Positions 8,048 through 15,976 of a stretch of DNA of 21,994 nucleotides are shown one piece after another. This DNA comes from CAVURW01 sp963743595 (lineage in GTDB: Bacteria; Verrucomicrobiota; Verrucomicrobiia; Methylacidiphilales; UBA1321): assembly GCA_963743595.1 (NCBI GenBank), contig CAVURW010000123.1, positions 1-21,994 of the forward strand, given 5' to 3'. The stretch's first letter is position 1. Every line of letters begins with the position of its first letter. The notes below the pieces were generated by a model that worked only from the letters and a program-made list of their open reading frames with translations, searched no databases and had not been told where the DNA came from. A program made the position numbers and the translations under genes.

Positions 8048-8641
8048 TTAGCGGCCCAGACCGAGACGTCCGGTACGGCTGATGGAATTGAACAGACGAC
8101 TGGTTTTGCGTTTCAGGCCTTCCAGAAGAGAACTGGTGAGTTCAGCGCCGAACCGATCATCCAGCATGGTTTGGCGTTGGATGGTGGCCATCAATGCAGT
8201 CTTGAGTTGGAACTCCATCTTCACTTGATGGCGACTTTGAGCCAGGGTGAGGCTGTTGGAGAGTTGCTTCTCGTAGAGGGCTTCGGCCTGAATTGCGCGC
8301 TTGACCAAGTTCAAGAGCGGTTCGGTGGCATCGGGGACTTGAATGTCCGGCAGAATTTCGTAGCGGTAAGACTTGTTGGTGCTGCGGGCTCGTTCACGTT
8401 CGGTGCGGTAGCCAGTGCGGAGATACTCGATCAGGTCGCGGAGGGTTTCGGATTCTACGGCGGCTTGATCGCGGCAAACGGAAAAGAATTCCAGGTCTTT
8501 AACGAAATCAACGACTTCTTCGCTTCTTTCCATGACATTGTAGACGACGTACAATTCCTCAGCGGTGATTAATAAATCACCCAAATCAGCGAATTGCTGG
8601 GGAGTCGGGCCCATGGGGGCTGCAGCGGCGTCGTACTTCAT
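8048..8641 (-). CDS. Hypothetical helical protein
   Basis: A 197-residue protein I do not recognise. It is strongly helical and charged, with no signal peptide, membrane segment or Cys/His metal cluster. The middle holds LRDLIEYLRTGYRTERERARS (residues ~67-87) and a short proline-containing break, ILPDIQVPDATEPL. Then comes a long amphipathic, possibly coiled-coil helix (about 108-165, Gln- and Leu-rich). The basic C-terminus is LKRKTSRLFNSISRTGRLGLGR. It is the first gene of the minus-strand unit 8641 to 6535 and is divergent from ygfZ. The link to the secreted protein (7 nt) suggests shared expression, but no role can be assigned. Confidence 0.7.
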   Translation of the reverse strand: MKYDAAAAPMGPTPQQFADLGDLLITAEELYVVYNVMERSEEVVDFVKDLEFFSVCRDQAAVESETLRDLIEYLRTGYRTERERARSTNKSYRYEILPDIQVPDATEPLLNLVKRAIQAEALYEKQLSNSLTLAQSRHQVKMEFQLKTALMATIQRQTMLDDRFGAELTSSLLEGLKRKTSRLFNSISRTGRLGLGR

Positions 8642-8730
8642 ATTTGCCCTAAGCTCACAATATGGGTTCGTAATAAAAAAGCGAGTCGCAAAACTAGAAA
8701 TATCTTAGGTATTAGGCTACCTAACTATAC
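8642..8730. promoter_or_regulatory. Divergent promoter region with inverted repeat upstream of ygfZ
   Basis: An 89-nt A/T-rich spacer between two divergent start codons, so it must hold both promoters. A perfect 6-bp inverted repeat, TTAGGT (8705-8710) and ACCTAA (8719-8724), is separated by 8 nt and ends 6 nt before the ygfZ ATG. It could be an operator or a 5'-leader hairpin. TATCTT at 8701-8706 is a weak -10-like element. No convincing -35 is seen. Confidence 0.45.
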
Positions 8731-9594
8731 ATGACTCCGCCCTTTACACCGTGTTGGACAAAAATTGACTCCGCTCTCTGGTCTCTCTCTGGGCCAGATC
8801 GCCTCCGTTACCTCAATGGCCAAGTGACCCAGGATATCGCGAAACTTTCACCTGGAGAAACGACTTGGACTGCTGTGTGCACCGCGAAGGGGCGTATGGA
8901 GGGGCTGCTCCACGTCCTCGCCACGACGGACACGCTCTACATTCAGGCGAACGCTGAGCTACGCGAGAGCCTCTCCGTGCGACTGGAGAAGTATCTTATT
9001 GCGGATGATGCTGTACTTACAGACGTAACGGAAGAGTGGCAACTCATGCATTACCTGGGCGATTTGCCGGATATCGCGGTTACGACAGGCACATTAAGCG
9101 CACGGAGCAACCGGTTCGGAATCTCAGGCCACGATTTATGGATTCCGGCGAATCAGTTTTCAGCAGAGGCGTTTCTTCCCGTTGCCTCTCAGGAATCACT
9201 GATCGAGCTGGAGATTCAAAACCTGATTCCGCGCTGGGGATTTGAAATAACTACAAACACGATTCCTTCAGAAGCGAATCTGGAGGAGCGGGCGATTAGC
9301 TATAAAAAGGGATGCTATGTGGGCCAGGAAATCATAGCGCGACTGAAGAGTGTGGGCCACGTTAGTAAATGTCTCGTTCAGTTGGAGCTGACAGAGAAAC
9401 TTGAGACTGCGGAAACGGGCATTACCATCAATTCTCAAAGCGTAGGTCAGATCACGCGGTCCTGTTATTTTCAGGATGCGCGGAAGCATATGGCGTTGGC
9501 TTACATTAGTTACGCATCGGCTGTTATTGGAACACAATGCATTATTGGCTCAAAACAAGCCACCGTAACCGCCACGTCTCGGACTGATATCTAA
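8731..9594 (+). CDS. ygfZ: YgfZ/GcvT-like folate-binding protein (Fe-S protein maintenance)
   Basis: A folate-binding protein of the YgfZ/COG0354 family, related to the GcvT aminomethyltransferase. It helps build or repair certain Fe-S enzymes. The 287-residue protein carries the signature KGCYVGQE at 193-200, including the conserved Cys195 and Gln199, preceded by EANLEERAISYK. The N-terminal LNGQVTQDIAKL (28-39) and CTAKGRMEGLLHVLA (50-64) are family strands. There is no signal peptide, so it is cytoplasmic. The ATG at 8731 is the only sensible start, and no ribosome binding site is evident. It is a single-gene unit between a divergent promoter region and a long hairpin. YgfZ-type identity is favoured over true GcvT because of the length and the KGCYxGQE motif. 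Confidence 0.93.
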   Translation: MTPPFTPCWTKIDSALWSLSGPDRLRYLNGQVTQDIAKLSPGETTWTAVCTAKGRMEGLLHVLATTDTLYIQANAELRESLSVRLEKYLIADDAVLTDVTEEWQLMHYLGDLPDIAVTTGTLSARSNRFGISGHDLWIPANQFSAEAFLPVASQESLIELEIQNLIPRWGFEITTNTIPSEANLEERAISYKKGCYVGQEIIARLKSVGHVSKCLVQLELTEKLETAETGITINSQSVGQITRSCYFQDARKHMALAYISYASAVIGTQCIIGSKQATVTATSRTDI

Positions 9595-9599
9595 GGGAT

Positions 9600-9641
9600 T
9601 TCCGACAACGCTGAGTACGATTGAGCCAGCGTTGTCAGGAA
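9600..9641. terminator. Long hairpin between convergent genes
   Basis: GACAACGCTG (9604-9613) and CAGCGTTGTC (9627-9636) are a perfect 10-bp inverted repeat with a 13-nt loop. TTCC (9600-9603) and GGAA (9638-9641) extend it past a single bulged base. It lies 5 nt after the ygfZ stop and 13 nt before the end of the convergent winged-helix gene. A T-run is missing, so it may work as a factor-dependent or mRNA-stabilising bidirectional stem. Confidence 0.6.
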
Positions 9642-9654
9642 GTCACTAATCGAA

Positions 9655-10062
9655 TTATTTGGCAGCCGTGTAGGTGTAACGGGCCTTATCGACCTTCTTG
9701 ATTTCGGGAATTTTAGACCCTGTAGAATGGAACCAGCTATGGAGATGAGTCGATTTCTTGTTGAGTTTCTCAGAAATCTCCTTAACCCCCAAACCCTTCT
9801 CACCAGCTTCTTTCAGAAGTGAAATAACTGATTCTTTGATTTTAGGAGAACGGCCAGGCTTGCCTGACGAGACCGGTGCTGCCACGGCAGAGGAGGAGCG
9901 GCGGCGGCGGGGGAGTGAACCACCCTTGGCTACGATTTGAATATCGTGTTCTACTTGTTCTAACCGAGTTTTTAGTTCGTCTTTTTCAGCGAGCAGTTCA
10001 TCCAATTGCTTGAATTGGCTGCGGCTTAAGTTCTTAATTGCGTCAATGAAATGTTGATCCAT
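9655..10062 (-). CDS. Coiled-coil plus winged-helix-like small DNA-binding protein
   Basis: A 135-residue basic protein. Residues 5-45 form a predicted coiled coil (LDELLAEKDELKTRLEQVEHD). A basic linker PRRRRSSS (51-58) leads into a second basic stretch, KPGRSPKIK. Residues ~75-133 look like a winged helix-turn-helix: SVISLLKEAGEKGLGVKEIS, then a recognition-helix-like segment, then a two-strand wing ending DKARYTY. I infer a nucleoid-associated or regulatory role; no family name is certain. ATG 10062 is preferred to an in-frame TTG at 10068. The gene is the last of the long minus-strand block, and an inverted repeat covers its start codon, which may mean self-regulation. Confidence 0.7.
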   Translation of the reverse strand: MDQHFIDAIKNLSRSQFKQLDELLAEKDELKTRLEQVEHDIQIVAKGGSLPRRRRSSSAVAAPVSSGKPGRSPKIKESVISLLKEAGEKGLGVKEISEKLNKKSTHLHSWFHSTGSKIPEIKKVDKARYTYTAAK

Positions 10063-10088
10063 AGGCAACTAACTAATCTAGCTGCCTA
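10062..10088. promoter_or_regulatory. Inverted repeat at the start codon of the winged-helix gene
   Basis: TAGGCAACTA (10062-10071) and TAGCTGCCTA (10079-10088) are arms of a 10-bp inverted repeat with one mismatch and a 7-nt loop. The left arm begins at the first base of the minus-strand ATG, so the element lies in the leader directly before translation starts. It could be an autorepression operator or an mRNA stem controlling initiation. Confidence 0.5.
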
Positions 10089-10154
10089 CAAAAAGCAATA
10101 GAGTATTTTAAAAAAATAATATGGCGCCTGTCATAATGACTCATTCACCCGCCG

Positions 10155-10496
10155 CTACTCTTTCTTAATCTTACCACCCCACGAGATAATACGAGCCTTA
10201 GCGCCAGCAGCTTCAGCTTCCGCCTTTTGCTTATTTGCATTATAAGCCAGAGAGAGACTGGACCAGACGAATTGATTATTTGGATCAATTTCCGCTGCTT
10301 TAAGGGCCGCCTCAATCGCCTTCTCATAAAGATTGCTCTTGTATAAGGCCATCCCAAGCGCAATCCACACATCAGCAGAACTGCCATTTAGCTCGCTGGC
10401 CCGTTTAAAGAAATCGACCGCTTGCTCCAATTCACCGACCGCTAGAGCACCGCTGCCCTCATCCATGAGTTCGTCAAATGTCATCATTTCTCCCAT
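10155..10496 (-). CDS. Small TPR-repeat protein
   Basis: A 113-residue protein built of tandem tetratricopeptide repeats: GELEQAVDFFKRASELNG (about 21-38), SADVWIALGMALYKSNLYEKAIEAALKAAEIDP (about 40-72) and NQFVWSSLSLAYNANKQKAEAEA (about 74-96). The conserved W/G/Y/A/P repeat positions are present. The tail is basic. There is no signal peptide, so it is probably a cytoplasmic protein-protein adaptor. The start could be ATG 10496 or, better placed for the GGGAG at 10494-10490, the second of two ATGs at 10484. That would remove MGEM from the product. It lies 51 nt after mqo on the same strand. The partner is unknown. Confidence 0.8.
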   Translation of the reverse strand: MGEMMTFDELMDEGSGALAVGELEQAVDFFKRASELNGSSADVWIALGMALYKSNLYEKAIEAALKAAEIDPNNQFVWSSLSLAYNANKQKAEAEAAGAKARIISWGGKIKKE

Positions 10497-10547
10497 CTGC
10501 TCATCTGCGATTAATCGACGATAAGCTGAATTCTACTACGGTTGAAG

Positions 10548-12047
10548 TTAGTGCCGCTCATCTAATCCCAAGATGCTATTGCTACGGGCTCTCAGCTTTT
10601 CGTACAGAGGCACATTATTCTCAAGATGCTCACCAATACTGGGCACCATTTCTTTGAGCTTACTCTGCCAACGCGGTGTGGAAGCCGAGTCCTTAAAGCA
10701 TCGCTGAATCAGATCGAGCATAATCGACACAGCGGTAGAAGCGCCCGGTGAGGCACCGAGCAGCGCCGATATAGAGCCATCCGCAGCTGCGACCACCTCC
10801 GTGCCAAACTGCAGAATACCGCCCTCTTTGGGGTCGTATTTGATCACCTGCACGCGTTGCCCGGCGATGAGCAGTTCCCAATCTTTTCCATTCGCCGTCG
10901 GCACAAATTCTTGCAAGGTTTTCACACGATCGGCCTGCGATTGTAAAACCTGGCCGATGAGATACTTCGTGAGACCCATGTTATGAAGGCCAGCGGCCAT
11001 CATCGGGATGAGATTGTGCGGGCGCAGCGATAGAGGGAGATCCAACAGTGAGCCCGACTTTAGAAACTTGGTCGAAAAACCAGCGTAAGGGCCGAATAGC
11101 AGTCCTTTTTGGCCATCGATCACTCGAGAGTCCAAGTGCGGGACCGACATGGGCGGCGCACCCACGCTCGCCTTGCCGTAGACCTTCGCGTCGTGGCGCT
11201 TAATGACCGCCTCATTTTTACAGCGGAGCCACTGCCCGCTCACGGGAAATCCGCCGAAGCCGCGCCCTTCTGGGATGCCCGATTTCAGCAAGAGCGGCAA
11301 TGCACCGCCACCTGCGCCGAGAAACGCAAATTTCGCCTTCAACCGGCTCGTGGTGCCGGTGGAGCGATCCTTCACGCTCAAGTCCCAGCCGCCATCGCTC
11401 AATCGACGCAGCGCGGTCACCTTTCGTTCAAAGAGCAGTTCAAATCCGCCGAGTTTCTTCAAGTAGGCCAGGTACTCCCGGGTGAGCGCGCCGAAGTTGA
11501 CATCGGTGCCAATGGACATGCGGTTGGCCGCAACTGGGACGCCCTGTTCCCGGCCCTCCATCACGAGCGGCATCCACTCCATCAAGAGCTTGGGATCGGT
11601 GGTGAATTCCATTCCGCGAAATAATGGGCAGCGCATCAGCGCCTCATAACGCCGGGTCAGGTACTGAACATTCTGAGCGCCCCACACAAAGCTGATGTGC
11701 GGTGATTGATGCAAGAAGATCGGCTTATGGCCGGGGCTGCTTTTCTCCAGGAAGTAACACCAGAATTGTTTCGATAACTCGAATTGCTCATTGATCTTGA
11801 TCGCCTTGGAGATTTCAACGCTACCGTCGGGTTTCTCCGGCGTGTAGTTTAATTCGCAAAGGGCCGCGTGACCTGTTCCCGCATTATTCCAGGCATCGGA
11901 GCTCTCCGCCGCAACTGAGCTTAATGACTCCAGAACAGTGACCGTAAAGCTCGGCTCCAGCTCTTTTAACATCACTCCCAGCGTTGCGCTCATGATTCCC
12001 GCGCCGACTAGGACGATATCCACCTTCTCTGTTTGTTGATTACTCAT
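10548..12047 (-). CDS. mqo: Malate:quinone oxidoreductase
   Basis: A membrane-associated FAD enzyme that oxidises malate to oxaloacetate and passes electrons to quinone, replacing or supplementing NAD-malate dehydrogenase in the TCA cycle. The 499-residue length is that of the family. The N-terminal FAD-binding fold is VDIVLVGAGIMSATLGVML at 9-27. Family segments include SDAWNNAGTGHAALCELNY, NVQYLTRRYEAL, FAFLGAGGGALPLLLKSGIPE, GFPVSGQWL and LLGASPGASTAV near the C-terminus. There are no transmembrane helices, as usual for this peripheral enzyme. It lies 38 nt downstream of ccsA, and the cytochrome and malate-oxidation genes fit one respiratory transcription unit. The call is secure. Confidence 0.96.
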   Translation of the reverse strand: MSNQQTEKVDIVLVGAGIMSATLGVMLKELEPSFTVTVLESLSSVAAESSDAWNNAGTGHAALCELNYTPEKPDGSVEISKAIKINEQFELSKQFWCYFLEKSSPGHKPIFLHQSPHISFVWGAQNVQYLTRRYEALMRCPLFRGMEFTTDPKLLMEWMPLVMEGREQGVPVAANRMSIGTDVNFGALTREYLAYLKKLGGFELLFERKVTALRRLSDGGWDLSVKDRSTGTTSRLKAKFAFLGAGGGALPLLLKSGIPEGRGFGGFPVSGQWLRCKNEAVIKRHDAKVYGKASVGAPPMSVPHLDSRVIDGQKGLLFGPYAGFSTKFLKSGSLLDLPLSLRPHNLIPMMAAGLHNMGLTKYLIGQVLQSQADRVKTLQEFVPTANGKDWELLIAGQRVQVIKYDPKEGGILQFGTEVVAAADGSISALLGASPGASTAVSIMLDLIQRCFKDSASTPRWQSKLKEMVPSIGEHLENNVPLYEKLRARSNSILGLDERH

Positions 12048-12085
12048 TCGATTTAGCTTTACTGATGATTAAACGCACTTGCTAC

Positions 12086-13870
12086 CTACGCAAGGGCTTC
12101 TTTGGCCTGTTTTTTCTCTGACGTGCTTACTGTCACTCTCTTCTCTCCGACTCTCAAGACACCGAGCCAAACAGCCGCGAAAATCACGAAAATCAGTTCG
12201 CCCAGCGAGTAACCGAGCACAGAGCTAAATCCGCCCGTGCCAGCACCGTATCCATGCAGGCTTTTACCGGCGGGCAGGACGTAATTGACGCCGTACCACG
12301 ACATCAGCACGGAGAACCAACAGATGACCGAGCCGAACGCCAGCCCACGCCCCTTCCACACCCCGGCGATTCGTCCGTGAAGCACCGCCAAATAGCACAG
12401 GAGCGTTACGAGCGCCCAAACTTCCTTTGGATCCCAGCCCCAGAATCGACCCCACGAGTAATTGGCCCACACGCCACCGAGAATGGTGCCGGTAGTGAGG
12501 AGTAACACGCCGACCTGCATGGCGCGGTAAATGTAGAGATGCGCCTCATCCAGATCCCGCTTCTTTGCACGGCCTACCATTTCCATGCCGAGGGCGATGT
12601 GGCCGAGCGCCGCGGCCAGCAGGAATGCCCCGTAGGCGGAGACGATGGTGAGCACGTGGATGATCAACCAATAATTGCTGCGGAGCACAGCCGTCAACGG
12701 ATGAATCGAGGCATCCAGTACCAGCGGTTGGGTATCGGCGATGATCAACGCAATGACCGAAGCGGGAATGCCCGCATAGAAGAAGTAGCGGCTGCGATAG
12801 ATCGCCTCCATAACAACGGCTGTGGCCATGACAATTACCGAGACCCAAATCACCGTCTCGTACATATCCGTAACCGGTGGGCGACCGGCGATGATGACGC
12901 GGCACGCAAGTCCGTATATCTCAAAACCAAGCCCGATGACCACGCCGAGCCACGTCAATTTATAGCCGATCTCTTTCATCCACACCGCCGTGGTGAGCAG
13001 AACGAAAATGGTGAGCAGATCGGTGATCCAAGCCCATAAAAAGGGGTGGAAGGTCATGTAGTGATACTCAAACGCGAGCGCACCGGCGCTGGGATAAATA
13101 TTGGGACTAAACGCTCGGAGCGCATTGGTCAATTTTACGGTCAGCTCGTTAAACGCCGTCATGTCCTTGGCTCGAAACGCACCGCGCCATACTTCGAACG
13201 TAGGGATCAATGCGCCGAGCGCTTTCGTGGCCTCCTCCGGTTCTGGTGTCTGGAAAACACCCCACCGTTCTTCGGCCAGGGTAGGATGGGGAATGATCGC
13301 CATCAATTGCCCGGAGCGAATGTCATCGAACAAATCGAGTCGTTCCTGGAGCGCTTCAGCCTCTTTTTGAAGAGGTGTCACCTCGTCCATGTGATCCTGG
13401 CTGCGCAGCTGACGCGACTCCTGTAAGGCCCTCACCAGCTCCGGTTTTCCGGCGACTTCCTCGTAACTAAAGAGCCGGACATCGTGATCCTGTGTGAGGC
13501 GGAGCGCCTGCCGCATCTCATCATTGTCCTCAAAGATCAGGGGCCGTTTTTCCCAGCCTTCCGGAGTGAGCCAGAGACTTAAAATGACTTGCTCCGCCGT
13601 GAGCGAGTCGCCCTGGCCGCCTTCAGACTGCTGCTTTAACGAGGAGCGGCCGCACAAGCGTAGCAACGCCTCTTGGGCGAAGGTGGTGAACGGTTTCTTC
13701 CGGCCATGTTCCTGGATGGCGAGCCCGCTTAAACTGGCCTGATCAATGGCTAAGCTGGGCAAAAAGGCTTCAGGTGTTCCCAGCGTAGAAACCTCGCCAG
13801 AAACCGCATTAAATCCACTCAACCAACAGAGCGCTGCTCCGAGTAAAACCGTTCTTCTCCATACATTCAT
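12086..13870 (-). CDS. ccsA: Cytochrome c biogenesis protein CcsA/ResC (haem channel, WWD domain)
   Basis: A System II cytochrome c synthetase subunit. It moves haem across the membrane and attaches it to apocytochrome c together with ResB. The 594-residue protein starts with a signal-anchor-like segment (5-24) and has a ~245-residue extracytoplasmic N-terminal domain without Cys-x-x-Cys-His. A membrane domain of about eight helices follows from ~277. It contains GRPPVTDMYE (329-338) and the haem-binding WWD motif WGRFWGWDPKE at 473-483. His in RSNYWLIIHV and in AVLHGR are candidate haem ligands. The ATG at 13870 is preferred to longer in-frame starts up to 14086, which lie inside resB. It overlaps the resB stop as ATGA. 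The N-terminal domain is larger than in classic CcsA. Confidence 0.93.
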   Translation of the reverse strand: MNVWRRTVLLGAALCWLSGFNAVSGEVSTLGTPEAFLPSLAIDQASLSGLAIQEHGRKKPFTTFAQEALLRLCGRSSLKQQSEGGQGDSLTAEQVILSLWLTPEGWEKRPLIFEDNDEMRQALRLTQDHDVRLFSYEEVAGKPELVRALQESRQLRSQDHMDEVTPLQKEAEALQERLDLFDDIRSGQLMAIIPHPTLAEERWGVFQTPEPEEATKALGALIPTFEVWRGAFRAKDMTAFNELTVKLTNALRAFSPNIYPSAGALAFEYHYMTFHPFLWAWITDLLTIFVLLTTAVWMKEIGYKLTWLGVVIGLGFEIYGLACRVIIAGRPPVTDMYETVIWVSVIVMATAVVMEAIYRSRYFFYAGIPASVIALIIADTQPLVLDASIHPLTAVLRSNYWLIIHVLTIVSAYGAFLLAAALGHIALGMEMVGRAKKRDLDEAHLYIYRAMQVGVLLLTTGTILGGVWANYSWGRFWGWDPKEVWALVTLLCYLAVLHGRIAGVWKGRGLAFGSVICWFSVLMSWYGVNYVLPAGKSLHGYGAGTGGFSSVLGYSLGELIFVIFAAVWLGVLRVGEKRVTVSTSEKKQAKEALA

Positions 13871-15915
13871 GTGACCGCCTCGCCTTCTTCCTCCCGCCCC
13901 GTCCCTTTCGACCGACCGGGCCGAAAATAAAACATCATTGTAATACCGGCGCAAATGCAAAGACTGCCGAGCCCTTTTAAAGGCCAACCGGGATCGTAGA
14001 GCACCTGAAGCGTGGTTTGATTCAAGTTCTCGGGATTCCAGTTCGCCTGGGAAAACTTCAAGTTCCACCCCAACAGCGAGCGCCACCAGTCCCCCGGATA
14101 CATGGCCGGGATGTTCATGTGCGCCACATCGTGAACCAGGTGACCGGTATTCAAATCCTTAAACTCCAGCGTGCTGATGTAGTCAGCGGGGGTCTCGGTG
14201 CCTTCGTCGCGAGGCACCTGAAAATCGAGCAGCCGAACACTAAAATCGAGCGGGATGGTCGCTTGGCCAAACCCCACGCGCACGTAGTCGGTCTTGGTGA
14301 AAATCTCGCGGGAGGTGCCAGCGAGAATCCAGGTATCCTCGCTCTGGCGAATGTTGTCGTCCGTTGAAACAAGGTACGCCCGTAAGCCCGGTAACAGACC
14401 GGCGACCGGAGAGCCCGTGCTGGCAATCGCGCCTGCGGTTGACTCCGCCTCGACCTCGCGCACCTCTCGATGCACCTCGCCGTGAGGCTCCACGCCTTGC
14501 ACACGCACCTTCCACTTCGACCAACCCGGGGTGATGGTCTCCCCCAACTTTGCCACGCCCTGCTGCTCCATGTTTGCGTTGCGAAAGACCTGATAAATCA
14601 ATGTGCCCGGACGAGTTCCCAGCGCCACCAACATCGTGAGCTGCACCGGTTGCCCAGGAAGAGTAGAGATCGATGCCGGTGGATTTGGCCGGGCAGGCGT
14701 CGCAATCGCTGTGGTTGTAGAGTCGGCTGCGGGCAATTGCGCGGTGGGCCCCATTAACTGGATTAATGCGGCTGGGTGATTCGGATTCTGCGACGCGGTG
14801 GCCGGTTTATTCCCGTTCATGTAAAAATCGGGCCAATAAGCACCCACGCGGAAGAGCAGGGGCGAGTGTTTCCCTTTTGCTGTGGGAACCTCCAGCCAAG
14901 TGCCGCTCACCGTGGGCAGTGGCAGGGTCGCAATCGGTTTGCTCGCTTCACCCGGCTCCAGGATTTCAAGCGTGGGCTTCGTCGCGCCCTTGCCGCCTGT
15001 GGGCGGGAACAGAATAAAATGGTAACCCGACATCACATCCGCATCGGTATCAACGACTGGACCGCGCGGGTGCTCGGCAAAAATGAGGTGGGTCTCATGG
15101 AATGGAGTCGCGTCTCGACGTGCAGCCGCGGGCGCTGGCTGGTCGGGATCGGGCAGGCTGTCGACTAGTCGAATCGTCGCCATGCCGAACAGATCGAATT
15201 CATCGGCACCGTCTTTACCCAGCAGAATCGCGGGCAAATCTTGCTTCATGGTCTCATTAATCACGTGGAGATTAACTCCTTCCGGCGCGAGCGGATCTTT
15301 CGCAGGTTGAATCGTCTCCTCCACCGTTAGGCGATTGGAGGTTTTGTTGATCACTAAGGCGTAATTCGTGTCCGGCACCTTCACCACCTGCGGCTTTCCA
15401 GGAGAGACATCAGAAAACTCCAGGTTAAAGGGGAGAACAGCGCCGGGACCTATTTCACCCTGCAAAGTGAGGATCTCCTGCTTGGTCGTTAAATGATTGA
15501 CCGGGTTAGTCGATTTGTCCAAGTCCACAAAGGCCTCGAATCCCAGGATTTGGCCGATCTCCGCTCCAATTAACAACGTGATGATTCCGGCGTGAGTCAC
15601 CACAAAACCGTAGTGCCGAGGTTGCCAGGGCCAGCGGGTGAGGGCCGCGCACGTCAGGTTAGCGCAGAGCAGCAAGAGCCAGATCTTAAACCAGACGGCG
15701 TTGTAGATGTAATAGGCTGCCACGGCTTGGTCAAAGCGCGATTCCATGAACGTGGCGAAACCGATCGATCCGGCGATCGAGAGCAGTAGTAAAATCGCCA
15801 GACGCAACGAGCCCAACGTGTAGATCCACCACCAAATATGCGACCGCTTGCGACGTGATCGCAGTTGGGACGCGTCTGTCGGTGCGCTTGGAACGTTAGG
15901 GGCGTGGCTCGTCAT
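13867..15915 (-). CDS. resB: Cytochrome c biogenesis protein ResB/Ccs1
   Basis: The System II partner of CcsA; it binds and chaperones apocytochrome c on the outer face of the membrane. The 682-residue protein has membrane helices at about 35-55, 74-94 and 104-124 and a last one near 645-665. The long loop between them (about 125-640) is extracytoplasmic. The conserved His in VVTHAG (about 108) is the ResB haem-contact position. The loop is rich in Pro, Thr and Ala, notably around 390-425, and contains an LEFSDVSPGKPQVVKV type strand. The start is ATG 15915, 61 nt after the transglutaminase-like gene. The stop overlaps the ccsA start, so the two subunits are made together. Confidence 0.93.
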   Translation of the reverse strand: MTSHAPNVPSAPTDASQLRSRRKRSHIWWWIYTLGSLRLAILLLLSIAGSIGFATFMESRFDQAVAAYYIYNAVWFKIWLLLLCANLTCAALTRWPWQPRHYGFVVTHAGIITLLIGAEIGQILGFEAFVDLDKSTNPVNHLTTKQEILTLQGEIGPGAVLPFNLEFSDVSPGKPQVVKVPDTNYALVINKTSNRLTVEETIQPAKDPLAPEGVNLHVINETMKQDLPAILLGKDGADEFDLFGMATIRLVDSLPDPDQPAPAAARRDATPFHETHLIFAEHPRGPVVDTDADVMSGYHFILFPPTGGKGATKPTLEILEPGEASKPIATLPLPTVSGTWLEVPTAKGKHSPLLFRVGAYWPDFYMNGNKPATASQNPNHPAALIQLMGPTAQLPAADSTTTAIATPARPNPPASISTLPGQPVQLTMLVALGTRPGTLIYQVFRNANMEQQGVAKLGETITPGWSKWKVRVQGVEPHGEVHREVREVEAESTAGAIASTGSPVAGLLPGLRAYLVSTDDNIRQSEDTWILAGTSREIFTKTDYVRVGFGQATIPLDFSVRLLDFQVPRDEGTETPADYISTLEFKDLNTGHLVHDVAHMNIPAMYPGDWWRSLLGWNLKFSQANWNPENLNQTTLQVLYDPGWPLKGLGSLCICAGITMMFYFRPGRSKGTGREEEGEAVT

Positions 15916-15976
15916 CAGGTCCGCTTATACTAAACCCGAACAGTCAAAAGATAAACCCCCACCTGCTATCCACGGT

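Noticed and set aside
13871..14086. Longer CcsA start at 14086
   Set aside because: The extension lies inside resB, lacks a signal-like sequence, and the ATGA overlap at 13870 followed by a hydrophobic segment is a better start.
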